Notes: a model not told the origin generated them from the sequence alone. Counted from the first letter of the stretch, positions 18,813-28,868 are shown. The stretch is DNA of 64,000 nt from Paenibacillus humicus NBRC 102415 (GCF_004000905.1 NZ_BIMD01000026.1:1-64000); one strand, 5' to 3'. Program-made: numbers and translations.

Positions 18813-21467
18813 ATGTTGGCCAAGAAACGTCGGCGCAAAAGACGCACTTTCGGCGAAAATTTAAAATATGAAGTTTATGGAATATTGCTCATCACGGTTT
18901 CGGTAATCGCCTTATCCGGCGAAGCTACGGTCGGCAGATCGCTGTCCAAGCTGTTCGAGCTGTTGTTGGGCAAGTTTTATTTTGTGCTTGCGATTGTCGG
19001 GATATCAGTCGGACTGTACGTGATGGTCACCCGTTCCTGGCCGACCGGCTGGACTTACCGCCGGACGGGAATTCTTCTGCTCGTGTTCGCATTCACGCTC
19101 ATGAGCTCGATGTCGGAGATCGACCGCAAGCTCGGTCCGGGCGACCTCATCAGCGGATCGGCCATCATGCAGCAGCTCGGCCAGGATATTAGGGAAGGCG
19201 TGCTCATTGCGGGCGGATCAGCGGCGGCGCCCGCTGCCGGATCGATCAGCGGCGGCTATCTCGGAGCGATTCAATATTCCCTGCTCTATACGCTATTTGG
19301 CTACTTTGGAGCCAAGCTGCTTCTCATCGTCATGTTCGCCATCTCCTTGATGCTCATAACGGGACGCTCCTATGTCGATATCGGCCGCATGATCCGCATC
19401 CGGGCTGTCCATATGATCAAGCTGCTGCAGGCCAAAGCATCGGCAAGGCCGCGCAAGCCGAGGCCTCCTGCCGCGGCTTCGCAGCCATCGGCCTCTACGG
19501 TCGGCAGGACTGCGGCTGCCGATCATCTCGCCCTCGGGCTGAACGGCGACGATGACGATGACTATGGAAGCACGACGGTGTCTCCGTCGCCCCGCAAAGG
19601 ACGCTCTCTCTTTTTCAGCTGGGGGAGTCAAAACCAGGAAGGGCAAGAAGCTGATGAGGAAGGGGACTGGTTGATCGACGAAGAGCCGGCCGGCAAGCCC
19701 GCCGGCGCTCCGGCCGTCTCTATCAAAGGCAGGGAATCGAAAGAACGGGTGCTGCCCGCAGCCGATCCGCCTCCTTGGGACGATCAGGACGAAGAAGGAG
19801 AGGATTGGGAGGATGCATCCTTCCAGGGAAATGCCTTTCCCGCCGTTCCGGTTCCAGGCGCTCAGACGGGCGGCCTGGATGCAGAAGCCGATGGAACGGA
19901 CTCCGGCGAATGGCTGGCGGAAGACGATTTCCCCGCTCCAGCGCCTTCCCGCCATCCTGCCGAGATATCGGAGGCATTGGCAGGTCCCGAAGGAGATGGG
20001 GAGCCATCGCCAGCAGCGGCTTCAGCAGTGCGGGAAACGAAGCCATACCGGCTGCCGCCGCTTTCCTTGCTGGCTAAACCCGCCAGCTCGGGCAGAGGCG
20101 CCGATACCGGCGATCTGAACGACTCGCGCCGCAAGCTCGAGGCGACGCTTGAGAGCTTCGGGGTCCGGGCCAAGGTGCTGGATGTCGTGCCTGGACCTGC
20201 GGTCACGAGATACGAGGTCCAGCCCGCGACAGGAGTCAAAGTAAGCCGGATCGTCAGCCTTACCGATGACATCGCGCTCGCGCTGGCTGCCAAGGATATC
20301 CGGATGGAAGCGCCGATTCCGGGCAAATCCGCCATTGGAATCGAGGTTCCGAATGCCGAAGTCGCAGTCGTGACCATGCGCGAAGTCATGGAGACGCCGA
20401 CGTTTTCCAGCGCGGCGTCCAAGCTGTCGATCGCTTTCGGCCGGGACATCGCCGGTCAGTCCATCGTCGGCAATCTGGCCAAGATGCCCCATTTGCTTGT
20501 CGCGGGAGCTACCGGATCGGGCAAGTCGGTCTGCATCAACGGCATCATCACGAGCATCTTGTACAAAGCCGCTCCGGACGAAGTGAAGTTCATGATGATC
20601 GATCCCAAAATGGTCGAGCTGAACATGTACAACGGCATTCCGCATCTGCTTGCTCCCGTCGTCACCGATCCGAGGCGAGCTTCGCTGGCGCTCAAGAAGA
20701 TCGTCGTGGAGATGGAGAAGCGGTACGAGCTGTTCTCGAAGTCGGGCACCCGCAACATAGAAGGCTACAACGGACTGATGAAGGACAACCCTGCCGCCGT
20801 GCTGCCTTACATCGTCGTCATCGTCGACGAGCTGGCGGATCTGATGATGGTCGCGGCCAAGGATGTCGAGGATTCGATCACTCGACTCGCCCAGATGGCA
20901 AGGGCGGCCGGCATCCATCTCATCATCGCGACCCAGCGTCCGTCCGTGGACGTCATCACAGGCGTGATCAAGGCCAATATTCCTTCCCGGATCGCTTTCG
21001 GCGTCTCGTCGCAGGTCGATTCCCGGACGATTCTCGACATGGTCGGAGCGGAGAAGCTGCTGGGACGGGGGGACATGCTGTTCCTGCCTGTCGGCATGTC
21101 CAAGCCGATCCGGGTTCAAGGGGCGTTCCTGTCCGATTCCGAGGTGGAAGCCGTCGTCGATTACGCAAGATCCCAGGCCGCGGCGGAATACAAGGAGGAC
21201 CTCGTGCCTGAGCTGGACGACAGCGACGCTGCGGGAGACGGAGAAGTGCTGGACGAGCTTTTCGATCAGGCGATGCAGATCGTCGTCGATGCCCAGCAAG
21301 CTTCCGTATCGCTCCTGCAGAGGCGCATGCGGGTAGGCTATACACGGGCCGCCAGGCTTGTGGATCAGCTTGAAGCCAAAGGCGTCGTCGGCCCTTACGA
21401 GGGCAGCAAGCCGCGCGAGGTGCTGATGACGGCGGACCAGTTCCAGGCGAGCCAGAAACATGCATAG
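18813..21467 (+). CDS. spoIIIE: FtsK/SpoIIIE family DNA translocase
   Basis: Membrane-anchored hexameric DNA pump that moves chromosome through a closing septum; in spore formers it loads the forespore. 884 aa. Four to five membrane segments in residues 20-190, an acidic low-complexity linker (about 210-430), then the motor with Walker A GATGSGKS (about 564), Walker [12 protein letters not shown], and the C-terminal gamma winged helix (about 810-875). Start could be ATG 18813 or TTG 18816; the latter has better spacing from AGAGGTGAG. Gene order after tepA-ylzJ matches spoIIIE of Bacillus. Confidence 0.95.
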   Translation: MLAKKRRRKRRTFGENLKYEVYGILLITVSVIALSGEATVGRSLSKLFELLLGKFYFVLAIVGISVGLYVMVTRSWPTGWTYRRTGILLLVFAFTLMSSMSEIDRKLGPGDLISGSAIMQQLGQDIREGVLIAGGSAAAPAAGSISGGYLGAIQYSLLYTLFGYFGAKLLLIVMFAISLMLITGRSYVDIGRMIRIRAVHMIKLLQAKASARPRKPRPPAAASQPSASTVGRTAAADHLALGLNGDDDDDYGSTTVSPSPRKGRSLFFSWGSQNQEGQEADEEGDWLIDEEPAGKPAGAPAVSIKGRESKERVLPAADPPPWDDQDEEGEDWEDASFQGNAFPAVPVPGAQTGGLDAEADGTDSGEWLAEDDFPAPAPSRHPAEISEALAGPEGDGEPSPAAASAVRETKPYRLPPLSLLAKPASSGRGADTGDLNDSRRKLEATLESFGVRAKVLDVVPGPAVTRYEVQPATGVKVSRIVSLTDDIALALAAKDIRMEAPIPGKSAIGIEVPNAEVAVVTMREVMETPTFSSAASKLSIAFGRDIAGQSIVGNLAKMPHLLVAGATGSGKSVCINGIITSILYKAAPDEVKFMMIDPKMVELNMYNGIPHLLAPVVTDPRRASLALKKIVVEMEKRYELFSKSGTRNIEGYNGLMKDNPAAVLPYIVVIVDELADLMMVAAKDVEDSITRLAQMARAAGIHLIIATQRPSVDVITGVIKANIPSRIAFGVSSQVDSRTILDMVGAEKLLGRGDMLFLPVGMSKPIRVQGAFLSDSEVEAVVDYARSQAAAEYKEDLVPELDDSDAAGDGEVLDELFDQAMQIVVDAQQASVSLLQRRMRVGYTRAARLVDQLEAKGVVGPYEGSKPREVLMTADQFQASQKHA

Positions 21468-21576
21468 AAGGAGACCTGCTTTCTCATACTAGGGACTGTC
21501 AAACGCTTTGGCGAAGCGGACGCAAGGCCGTGCATCGCTTAAGGCGCATCCCGCTAGAGAAAGGCAGATCCCGACT

Positions 21577-22374
21577 ATGAAGATACGTTTGATCGTCATG
21601 ACGATCGCGGCCATGCTGCTGGTGCTCAGCCTTTATACGCTCAAGGACGAGCTGCCCGGCAGGTCAAGCGAAACGTTCAGCAGCGCCACCATCCGTCAGG
21701 GCTCATCGGGCAAGGATGTCGTGGAGCTTCAAGGACGTCTCCGATATCTAGGCTATTACGAGGGCAAGATCGACGGAAGCTTCGGACCGAAGACGAAAAA
21801 CTCCGTCACCTGGTTCCAATGGAAGTTCGGCATGAAATCCGACGGAGTCGTCGGAGCGAAGACCAAGCTCAAGCTGTGGGAAGCGACGAAAAACTGGAAG
21901 CCGACGGCAGCCGATTTTCCGGGCGGAGAATCCGGCACTGCCGCCGGCGGCAACGCTGGGAACACTGGAAACGCAGGAAATTCCGGCGGAGACATCGGCA
22001 AGTCGAACAAGCTCAACCTGTCGGCCAACGACATCAAGATCATGGCCAATGCCGTATACGGGGAATCCCGCGGCGAACCTTATGAAGGCCAGGTTGCAGT
22101 AGCGGCTGTCATCCTCAACCGTCTCAAGTCGCCTGAATTCCCGAACTCGATATCCGGCGTCATCTTCCAGAACCTCGCTTTCACCGCAGTCGCGGACGGC
22201 CAGATCTGGCTGACGCCGAACGAGCGGGCCAAGAAGGCCGTTGAGGACGCCATCAACGGCTGGGATCCTTCGGACGGCTGCCTGTACTATTTCAATCCGG
22301 AAACCGCCACCTCCAAATGGATCTGGTCGCGTCAGCAAGTGAAGACGATCGGCAAGCATATTTTCTGCATGTAA
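21577..22374 (+). CDS. sleB: SleB-type cell wall hydrolase
   Basis: Likely peptidoglycan (cortex) lytic enzyme. From ATG 21577 it has 265 aa: an N-terminal membrane/signal segment (about residues 4-22), a PG_binding_1 domain (about 40-105, ELQGRLRYLGYYEGKIDG), a Gly/Asn-rich linker, and a Hydrolase_2 domain (about 145-265) with the family glutamate in YGESRGEP. SleB proteins act at spore germination on muramic-lactam cortex. An in-frame TTG at 21508 would add 23 residues; neither start has a strong ribosome site. Whether it is SleB itself or a CwlJ/SleB-like paralogue cannot be told here. Confidence 0.85.
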   Translation: MKIRLIVMTIAAMLLVLSLYTLKDELPGRSSETFSSATIRQGSSGKDVVELQGRLRYLGYYEGKIDGSFGPKTKNSVTWFQWKFGMKSDGVVGAKTKLKLWEATKNWKPTAADFPGGESGTAAGGNAGNTGNAGNSGGDIGKSNKLNLSANDIKIMANAVYGESRGEPYEGQVAVAAVILNRLKSPEFPNSISGVIFQNLAFTAVADGQIWLTPNERAKKAVEDAINGWDPSDGCLYYFNPETATSKWIWSRQQVKTIGKHIFCM

Positions 22375-22380
22375 AGCTCG

Positions 22381-22427
22381 GAAGCAGCCGGCCAGGGCAA
22401 GCCTGACCCCGGTTGCTTCTTCTGTTT
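22381..22427 (+). terminator. Probable terminator after the SleB-type gene
   Basis: 11-bp stem 22381-22391 / 22409-22419 with one G-U pair and a T/C-rich tail. Confidence 0.65.
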
Positions 22428-22505
22428 AGGCTGAGATAGAATGGAATGGCATACAATATGGAACAGATTACCTATCGCCAACATGGCGCGGAAAGGGGTT
22501 CGGAT

Positions 22506-23777
22506 ATGGCGTTTCAGCAAGGGAGCCACGGCCGCATCCGGCTGCATGTGCTGCCGACCAAAAGGTTCAAAACCTTCGCCGTCTCTTTATTCGCGGGCAT
22601 TCCGCTGCAAGAATCCACCGTCACGGAAACCGCGCTCGCTCCGTTCGTGCTGCGGCGCGGCACGGCCTCGCATCCGGAGACGATCCAGTTCCGGGAGCAG
22701 CTGGACAACTTGTACGGCGCCGGCTTTGGTTTCGATATTTACAAGCGGGGCAATTCCCAGATCGTCCAATTCCGGATGGATGTCATCAACGACCGCTTCG
22801 TCGCCGCGGAGCAGTCGCTGCTCGCCGCTTCCATGAAGCTGCTTGGAGAAGCGGTCACTCAGCCGGCTCTGGACAACGGAGCCTTCCGGAGCAAGTATGT
22901 CGACAGCGAAAAGGTTACGCTCACCAAAAAGCTGGAGAGCATCATCAACGATAAAATCCGCTATGCGGCGGAGCGCTGCATGGAAATCATGTGCGCCAAC
23001 GAGCCCTACCGGCTGCATGCCCTCGGGCGCATCGCCGACGTGGGAGCCATCACTCCGCAATCGCTGTACGATTCCTACCGCCGCTGGCTGGAGACGGCCG
23101 TTTTCGACCTATATGTCGTCGGCGATACGACGCTTGAGGAAGTGAAGGAGCTCGCAGCGGCTTCGTTCAAGCTTCCCGATACCGCTCCCTCAAAGTACGG
23201 AAGCCCGGATATCCGTTTCCCTCAAGACGGGGTGAAGAATGTCGTCGAACGGCTTGAAGTGGCTCAGGGAAAGCTGAATCTCGGCCTGCGCACGGGAGTC
23301 GCCTACGGCGATGACGACTATGCCGCCGCATTGATGTACAACGGCATTCTGGGAGGCTATCCGCATTCCAAGCTGTTCATGAACGTAAGGGAAAAAGAAA
23401 GCCTGGCTTACTACGCCTCCTCGAGGCTGGACGGCCATAAAGGGCTGTGCACGATTCAGTCCGGCATTGAAATCGCCAACTACGACAAAGCGGTCGCCAT
23501 CATCCAGGAGCAGCTGGAGAGCATGAAGCGCGGCGAGCTGTCGGAGCTGGAGATCAGCCAGACCAAAGCCATGCTGACGAATTCCTTGCGGGAGCTCCAG
23601 GATTCCGCCTACGAGATGATTTCGTATGATTTCAACAGCGTTCTTTCCGGCAAGGAGAGGACAGCCGGCCAGCTGCTCGAAGAAGTGCGGGCCGTAACGC
23701 CCGAAGACATCGTGAGGGTTGCGGAAGGCGTCAAGCTGGATACGATCTACTTCCTGCGCGACAAGAAGGAGGCCTGA
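22506..23777 (+). CDS. ymfF: M16 peptidase-like protein YmfF (inactive subunit)
   Basis: 423 aa from ATG 22506, which follows AAAGGGG by seven bases. M16 fold, with GLRTGVAYGDDD and REKESLAYYASS in the C-terminal half, but no HxxEH zinc motif where it would be expected (TALAPFVLRRG), so it cannot be the catalytic partner. Adjacent ymfH supplies that motif; in M16 families such active/inactive pairs form heterodimers. An in-frame ATG at 22446 is possible but has no ribosome site. Confidence 0.88.
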   Translation: MAFQQGSHGRIRLHVLPTKRFKTFAVSLFAGIPLQESTVTETALAPFVLRRGTASHPETIQFREQLDNLYGAGFGFDIYKRGNSQIVQFRMDVINDRFVAAEQSLLAASMKLLGEAVTQPALDNGAFRSKYVDSEKVTLTKKLESIINDKIRYAAERCMEIMCANEPYRLHALGRIADVGAITPQSLYDSYRRWLETAVFDLYVVGDTTLEEVKELAAASFKLPDTAPSKYGSPDIRFPQDGVKNVVERLEVAQGKLNLGLRTGVAYGDDDYAAALMYNGILGGYPHSKLFMNVREKESLAYYASSRLDGHKGLCTIQSGIEIANYDKAVAIIQEQLESMKRGELSELEISQTKAMLTNSLRELQDSAYEMISYDFNSVLSGKERTAGQLLEEVRAVTPEDIVRVAEGVKLDTIYFLRDKKEA

Positions 23778-23781
23778 CAAC

Positions 23782-25071
23782 ATGCAGAAGCTCAGTTATC
23801 CCGGCGTCGAAGAAACGCTTTACCACGAACAGCTGCCCAACGGGCTGCAGGTTTACGTGCTGCCCAAGGAAGGGTTCCAGAAAACGTACGCGACCTTTTC
23901 CACCCGCTACGGCTCGGTAGACAATCATTTCGGCATCGGCGACGGACCGCTTGCCCGCGTGCCGGATGGCATCGCCCATTTTCTCGAGCACAAAATGTTC
24001 GAGGAGCCGACCGGAGACATTTTCGCGACGTTCGCCTCGCAAGGCGCTTCCGCCAATGCGTTCACGAGCTTCGACCGGACGGTCTACCTGTTCTCGGCGA
24101 CGGAGCAGATCGAGGCCAATCTGACGACGCTGATCAATTTTGTCCAGAATCCTTACTTTACGGACCAGAACGTCGACAAGGAAAAAGGAATCATCGCGCA
24201 GGAAATCAACATGTACAGCGACAATCCGGACTGGCGCGTCTACTACGGCTTGATCGAGGCGCTGTATCAGGTGCATCCGGTCCATATCGACATTGCCGGA
24301 ACGGTGGAATCGATCTACAAGATCGACAAGGAAATGCTGTACCGCTGCTACGAGACCTTCTACCACCCGTCCAACATGCTGCTGTTCATCGTCGGCGGCG
24401 TCGATGCGGAGCAGGTATTCGAGCTGGTGCGGTCCAACCAGGCTGCGAAGACATATGAGCCTCTAGGCGAAATCAAGCGTTTCTTCGAGCCCGAGCCGCA
24501 AGGCGTGAATACGCCGCGAAAAGCGATCCAGCTTCAGGTTTCCCTGCCGAAGTGCCTGTTCGGCTTCAAGGAGAAAACCAACGGCCTGGACAGCGCTGCG
24601 CTGCTGCGCCGGGACGTCACGACCAAGCTGATGCTGGAAACCATTCTTGGATCCAGCTCCCCGACCTATCAGCAGCTGTACGACGACAATCTCATCTCCG
24701 ATTCATTCGGATATGAATACAACTGCAGCACCGATTACGGCTTCTCTATCATCGGAGGCGATACCAAGGACCCGGACGCTCTCGTCGCGCGGGTCAAGGA
24801 AGCGGTAGCGTCGTTGCAGCAGAGCGGCCTTGATGCCGAAGCTTTCGAGAGAACGAAGCGCAAGCGCATCGGAAGCTACCTGAGGATGCTCAATTCTCCC
24901 GAGTCGATCGCAGGCGAATTCACCCGCTACAAATTCCGCGGACAGGATCTGTTCGAGCTGCTGCCGGCTTATGAGAGCATCACGCTTGACGATGCCAATG
25001 CCCGGCTGAGAGAGCATTTCGACTTCGGCCAGCTGGCCGTGTCCGTCGTGCTGCCTCCGGCGGAAGCTTGA
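23782..25071 (+). CDS. ymfH: M16 zinc protease YmfH
   Basis: 429 aa; carries the zinc motif HFLEHKMFEEP (about residues 67-77), the downstream EINMYSDNPDWR segment and the C-terminal M16 half. Probably cytosolic and paired with YmfF. ATG 23782 follows AAGGAGG by nine bases and lies four bases after the ymfF stop. The stop overlaps the ymfI TTG start. In Bacillus the cluster is ymfFHIJKM, the same order as here. Confidence 0.92.
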   Translation: MQKLSYPGVEETLYHEQLPNGLQVYVLPKEGFQKTYATFSTRYGSVDNHFGIGDGPLARVPDGIAHFLEHKMFEEPTGDIFATFASQGASANAFTSFDRTVYLFSATEQIEANLTTLINFVQNPYFTDQNVDKEKGIIAQEINMYSDNPDWRVYYGLIEALYQVHPVHIDIAGTVESIYKIDKEMLYRCYETFYHPSNMLLFIVGGVDAEQVFELVRSNQAAKTYEPLGEIKRFFEPEPQGVNTPRKAIQLQVSLPKCLFGFKEKTNGLDSAALLRRDVTTKLMLETILGSSSPTYQQLYDDNLISDSFGYEYNCSTDYGFSIIGGDTKDPDALVARVKEAVASLQQSGLDAEAFERTKRKRIGSYLRMLNSPESIAGEFTRYKFRGQDLFELLPAYESITLDDANARLREHFDFGQLAVSVVLPPAEA

Positions 25072-25817
25072 AAAGCTTGCAGGAGATGACCGTACTCATT
25101 ACCGGGGGAAGCCGGGGCATAGGCGCCGCCATCGCGCGGCGCTTTTCCGCGGAAGGAATGAATGTGGTCATCCATTATTTGAATTCGCATGAACGCGCCA
25201 ATGAAACGGCCCGGGAATGCATCGCTCTCGGCGGCGGCAGGGTCATGACGGTTTCCGCCGACGTGCGATCCAGGGAGAGTCTGGGCAGAATGAAGGAGAA
25301 GCTGGAAGCGGCAGGGCTGCTTCCGGATATTCTCGTCAACAACGCGGGCATCTCGCATTACGGCATGCTGGCGGACCTCACCGAGCAGGAATGGGACGAC
25401 GTGACCGCGGTCAATCTCAAGGGATTGTTTCTCTGCACGCAGCTGTTCATGACTCGGATGGTGAGCGCGCGCTGGGGGAGAATCATCAATGTATCCTCCG
25501 TGTGGGGCATCTCCGGGGCATCCTGCGAGGTGCTGTATTCCGCGACCAAAGGCGGGGTCAATGCGTTCACGAAATCGCTGGCCAAGGAGCTGGCGCCGTC
25601 CGGAGTAACGGTCAACGCGGTCGCTCCGGGAGCGGTCGACACGGAAATGAACAGCCATCTCGATCAAGGCGAGCTTCAGGCGCTGGAAGAGGAAATTCCG
25701 GCCGGAAGGCTGGCCCATCCGGATGAGATCGCTTCGCTGGTCTATTTCCTTTCCTTGCCGGAATCATCCTACATAACCGGTCAAGTCATCAGTCCGAACG
25801 GCGGCTGGATCACATGA
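25068..25817 (+). CDS. ymfI: SDR family reductase YmfI (EF-P 5-aminopentanone reductase)
   Basis: Short-chain dehydrogenase/reductase, 249 aa. NAD(P)-binding TGGSRGIG (about residues 13-20), LVNNAG (about 88), and the Tyr-x-x-x-Lys site YSATKGG (about 158). In Bacillus subtilis YmfI reduces the 5-aminopentanone modification on elongation factor P; assignment here rests on gene order and family and is inference. Start TTG 25068 overlaps ymfH; ATG 25086 is an alternative. Confidence 0.85.
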   Translation: MKSLQEMTVLITGGSRGIGAAIARRFSAEGMNVVIHYLNSHERANETARECIALGGGRVMTVSADVRSRESLGRMKEKLEAAGLLPDILVNNAGISHYGMLADLTEQEWDDVTAVNLKGLFLCTQLFMTRMVSARWGRIINVSSVWGISGASCEVLYSATKGGVNAFTKSLAKELAPSGVTVNAVAPGAVDTEMNSHLDQGELQALEEEIPAGRLAHPDEIASLVYFLSLPESSYITGQVISPNGGWIT

Positions 25818-25932
25818 GTGGTCCGGCCGCAACTTTTTTCCAGCCCTGGTCGTCGTATAGGGAAGATGGCCTCCGCACACAATAGGGTCGTTGATGATTT
25901 CTTTCTCTATTCGACCAAGGAGGCGACGAAGC

Positions 25933-26184
25933 ATGTCTACTGTACTTTCGAGCTTTGAAGGATGGAAGGAATTCCTGTCCGACCGCGTTGAGCAGGGCAA
26001 AAAGATGGGGCTTACCGAGGAAACCCTCGGCAACCTCGCTTATGAGATCGGATCTTTTCTCGATGAGAAGGTCGATCCGAAAAACGAAGAGCAGCGCGTG
26101 CTGAAGGAGATCTGGGACGTCGGAGACGAGGAAGAGCGCAAGACGATTGCCCGCCTCATGGTGAAGCTGGTCAATCACGGTTAA
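25933..26184 (+). CDS. ymfJ: DUF3243 protein YmfJ
   Basis: 83 aa, mostly helical, with the MSTVLSSFEGWKEFL start and EEERKTIARLMVKLV end typical of YmfJ. Ribosome site AAGGAGGCGA precedes ATG 25933. Function not known. It lies 115 bp after ymfI and is followed by a modest terminator, so it may be its own unit or end the ymfF operon. Confidence 0.85.
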   Translation: MSTVLSSFEGWKEFLSDRVEQGKKMGLTEETLGNLAYEIGSFLDEKVDPKNEEQRVLKEIWDVGDEEERKTIARLMVKLVNHG

Positions 26185-26203
26185 TCATCGACTTTTGGCG
26201 GAG

Positions 26204-26226
26204 AGCTCCCATTCGGGGGCTTTTCT
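26204..26226 (+). terminator. Short terminator after ymfJ
   Basis: AGCTCCC / GGGGGCT stem (26204-26210 / 26215-26221, one U-G pair), then TTTTCT. Confidence 0.6.
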
Positions 26227-26278
26227 ACTTGGCTGCGGACATCAAGATTCCGCCGCCCAAAAAACGTCGGCATGATCA

Positions 26279-26320
26279 TTGCGGTTTCTTGCCGAATCAT
26301 GTAGAATGTAGGCTTATAAT
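26279..26320 (+). promoter_or_regulatory. Promoter region of ymfK-rodZ
   Basis: TTGCGG (26279-26284), 17-bp spacer, TAGAAT (26302-26307); a second -10, perfect TATAAT, is at 26315-26320. Either could serve the ymfK transcript. Confidence 0.6.
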
Positions 26321-26363
26321 GAAGGGCATAAAGACAGCTCATTACCTCAGGACGGTGTGATTA

Positions 26364-27128
26364 ATGGAATCCAAACAGTGGTATATGGAGTATAAAATAC
26401 ATAAGAACCGGCCTGGCCTGCTTGGGGATATCGCCTCCCTGCTCGGCATGCTCAACGTCAACATCATTACGATCAACGGGGTGGAGGACCGCACCCGCGG
26501 CATGCTGCTTCAGACCAACGACGACGAAAAAATCGAGATTCTCGGCAAGATGCTTGCCAAGGTAGAGAACATCACCGTCAACAAGCTGCGTCCTCCGAGC
26601 CTGGTGGATCGGCTTGCTGTGCGTCACGGACGTTATATCGAACGGGATTCGGATGATCGCAAGACGTTCCGCTTCACGCGGGACGAGCTGGGACTGCTCG
26701 TCGATTTCCTCGGCGAAATCTTCAAGCGGGACGGCAACCAGGTCATCGGACTGCGCGGCATGCCGAGGGTCGGCAAGACGGAATCCATCATCGCCGGAAG
26801 CGTCTGCTCCAACAAGCGCTGGACGTTCGTTTCTTCCACGCTGCTCCGCCAGACGGTGCGCAGCCAGCTGTCGAGCGAGGAAATGAATCCCGACAATATC
26901 TTCATCATCGACGGCATCGTCAGCACGATCCGCTCCAACGAGCGCCATCACGCCCTTCTCCAGGAAATCATGGAGATGCCCTCGACCAAGGTCATCGAAC
27001 ATCCGGACATCTTTATCCGTGAATCCAATTATGATTACAGCACTTTTACGACTATTATCGAGCTTCGCAATACGCCGGACGAAGAAATCTCCTATGATTC
27101 CTTCACCGTCAATTATAACGATTTTTAA
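26364..27128 (+). CDS. ymfK: DUF3388 protein YmfK
   Basis: 254 aa. N-terminal ACT-like segment (about residues 5-75: YKIHKNRPGLLGDIASLLG) followed by a P-loop-like region with GMPRVGKTES (about 132-141) and a FIIDGI strand (about 178) resembling Walker B. This is the conserved Bacillales YmfK family without a known function. The ACT-like part suggests a ligand-sensing ATPase, which is inference. Weak ribosome site CAGGACGGTGTG. Followed by rodZ after 23 bp. Confidence 0.85.
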   Translation: MESKQWYMEYKIHKNRPGLLGDIASLLGMLNVNIITINGVEDRTRGMLLQTNDDEKIEILGKMLAKVENITVNKLRPPSLVDRLAVRHGRYIERDSDDRKTFRFTRDELGLLVDFLGEIFKRDGNQVIGLRGMPRVGKTESIIAGSVCSNKRWTFVSSTLLRQTVRSQLSSEEMNPDNIFIIDGIVSTIRSNERHHALLQEIMEMPSTKVIEHPDIFIRESNYDYSTFTTIIELRNTPDEEISYDSFTVNYNDF

Positions 27129-27151
27129 TTTGAGAGGAGGCATGGCCAACC

Positions 27152-28093
27152 ATGTCTGAATTGGGCCAAACCCTGCGCACGGCAAGGGAAGAAATGGGAC
27201 TCTCCCTGGACCAGGTGCAGGAGATGACCAAGATCCGCAAGCATTACCTGACCGCGATCGAAGAAGGCAATTACGCCGCGCTTCCAGGCAGCTTTTATGC
27301 GCGTGCATTCGTCAAGAACTACGCGGAGGCGGTCGGTCTCAACGCCGACGAGCTTCTGAACTATTACAAGAACGAGCTTCCTGCGGCGCCGGCGGCTTCG
27401 GCGGTAGAGCCGGCCGCTGCCCCGCAGCCGCCGCGCAAGGCATCGACCTCGAGGGCGACCTCCGAACGGGTCGGCAAGCTGGGGTTTTCCGTGCTGATGT
27501 GGGCTTTTCTGGCGCTGATCGTCGTCTTGATCTGGATTTTCGTCATCAAGCCGGACCGGCAGACGCCCACCGCGGACGAAACGCCGATCACGACGAATAC
27601 GCCCGGACCTGGACAATCGCCGTCTCCGGGAGATGCTGCCGGAGGGGCGAGCCCGTCGCCCAGCCTGACTCCGTCGCCGACTCCTACTCCGACCCCGACT
27701 CCGGAAGGGGCCGTGACGTTCGACCGCAAGTCGGGCAAGATTGATTACTACAAGACCAACGGCGCCGTCACCATTGAACTGAGCTTTACCGGCACCGCAT
27801 GGATCGAAGTTCGCAAAGGCGGTCCAAAAGGCGAATTCCTGTACAACAAAGCGGCCGAAGCCGGCGACACTCTGTCCGTACCGGTGGATGACGTCATTTA
27901 TCTCAATACCGGACGCGCGGACAATACCGAGATTACGGTCGGCGGCCAGCTGATCGACGACGGAGACCGTCCAAGCTCGAAGAAGATCCAGTTCGAGCCG
28001 GCATCCGGAGGAGATGCAGCATCCGGCGGCGATGCCGATTCGGCCGGAACAACCGACGGCACGAGCGGCTCGGATTCCGAAAACAGCCAATAG
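27152..28093 (+). CDS. rodZ: RodZ-type cell shape protein (YmfM)
   Basis: Membrane protein linking MreB to the elongation machinery. 313 aa: N-terminal helix-turn-helix domain (about residues 1-72, SELGQTLRTAREEMGLSLDQ), Pro/Ala linker, one membrane segment (about 110-133), a Ser/Pro/Thr-rich extracellular linker, and a C-terminal DUF4115-like beta domain (about 185-280, TGTAWIEVRKGG). This layout is the classic RodZ order. Ends in a clear terminator. Confidence 0.92.
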   Translation: MSELGQTLRTAREEMGLSLDQVQEMTKIRKHYLTAIEEGNYAALPGSFYARAFVKNYAEAVGLNADELLNYYKNELPAAPAASAVEPAAAPQPPRKASTSRATSERVGKLGFSVLMWAFLALIVVLIWIFVIKPDRQTPTADETPITTNTPGPGQSPSPGDAAGGASPSPSLTPSPTPTPTPTPEGAVTFDRKSGKIDYYKTNGAVTIELSFTGTAWIEVRKGGPKGEFLYNKAAEAGDTLSVPVDDVIYLNTGRADNTEITVGGQLIDDGDRPSSKKIQFEPASGGDAASGGDADSAGTTDGTSGSDSENSQ

Positions 28094-28102
28094 CAGCACG
28101 AC

Positions 28103-28130
28103 AAGGCATCCCTGTGCGGGATGCCTTTTT
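28103..28130 (+). terminator. Rho-independent terminator after rodZ
   Basis: 10-bp perfect stem 28103-28112 / 28118-28127, loop TGTGC, five Ts. Confidence 0.9.
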
Positions 28131-28190
28131 CGATTGCACGATCCTAAGAGGCTGGAACGTAAAGATCGGCGGTTGAAAGGGAGGCCGATG

Positions 28191-28229
28191 GTGACGGCCT
28201 TGCTGCCTGTATTCGATTCGATGGGATAG
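28191..28229 (+). CDS. Possible 12-codon micro-ORF
   Basis: GTG at 28191 (or ATG 28188) follows a strong AAAGGGAGG ribosome site (28176-28184) and reads VTALLPVFDSMG then TAG. It lies between rodZ and yajQ. It may be a leader peptide or chance; nothing else supports it. Confidence 0.25.
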   Translation: MTALLPVFDSMG

Positions 28230-28305
28230 ATGCGCAGAGCCGCAGGCTTGTCCCGCGGAAATGCATCGGCGTCCCCGCCGGTTATACTTTCGCAGCCGGA
28301 TGTTT

Positions 28306-28311
28306 TATAAT
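28306..28311 (+). promoter_or_regulatory. -10 box for yajQ
   Basis: Perfect TATAAT; a weak -35 (TTATAC, 28282-28287) lies 18 bp upstream. Confidence 0.5.
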
Positions 28312-28341
28312 AAGAGGAATGCCATGTAAGGAGGATTTGCC

Positions 28342-28833
28342 ATGAGTTCCGAAAATTCGTTTGATATCGTATCGAAGGTCGATCTGCAGGAGCTGAACAA
28401 CGCGATTGTCCAAGCGGAGAAGGAAATCGAGAACCGCTTTGATTTTAAAGGAAGCAAGAGCAGCATCAAGCTGGAGAAGGAAGAGCTGGTCGTCCAGTCG
28501 GACGACGAGTACAAGCTCAAGAGCGTCATCGACATTCTCCAGACCAAGATGATCAAGAGGAACGTCCCGATCAAGAATATGGACTTCGGCAAGATTGAAG
28601 CCGCCTCGCTCGGCACCGTGCGCCAGCGCATCAAGCTGAAGCAGGGGATCGGCCAGGACGACGCCAAGAAGATCAATATCCTTATCCGCGACTCCAAGCT
28701 GAAAGTGAAGAGCCAGATCCAGGGAGACCAGCTGCGCGTGACCGGCAAGAGCCGCGACGACCTGCAGGCCGTCATGGCTTTGCTCCGCGGCGCGAACCTG
28801 GAGCTGGAGCTGCAGTACACGAATTTCCGGTAA
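28342..28833 (+). CDS. yajQ: YajQ family nucleotide-binding protein
   Basis: 163 aa, two ferredoxin-like domains. Begins [20 protein letters not shown], with NRFDFKGS (about residues 34-41) and a GKSRDDLQ segment near 135, all diagnostic of YajQ. Some members bind cyclic di-GMP or nucleic acid; for this one that is inference. A GGDEF cyclase is encoded elsewhere in the window. Very good ribosome site TAAGGAGGATTTGCC. Confidence 0.9.
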   Translation: MSSENSFDIVSKVDLQELNNAIVQAEKEIENRFDFKGSKSSIKLEKEELVVQSDDEYKLKSVIDILQTKMIKRNVPIKNMDFGKIEAASLGTVRQRIKLKQGIGQDDAKKINILIRDSKLKVKSQIQGDQLRVTGKSRDDLQAVMALLRGANLELELQYTNFR

Positions 28834-28838
28834 CAATT

Positions 28839-28868
28839 TTGACAGCGGGTTTTCGGTTCGTTTATACT
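28839..28868 (+). promoter_or_regulatory. Sigma-A promoter for pgsA
   Basis: Perfect TTGACA (28839-28844), 18-bp spacer, TATACT (28863-28868). Leader of about 90 nt before the GTG start. Confidence 0.8.
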
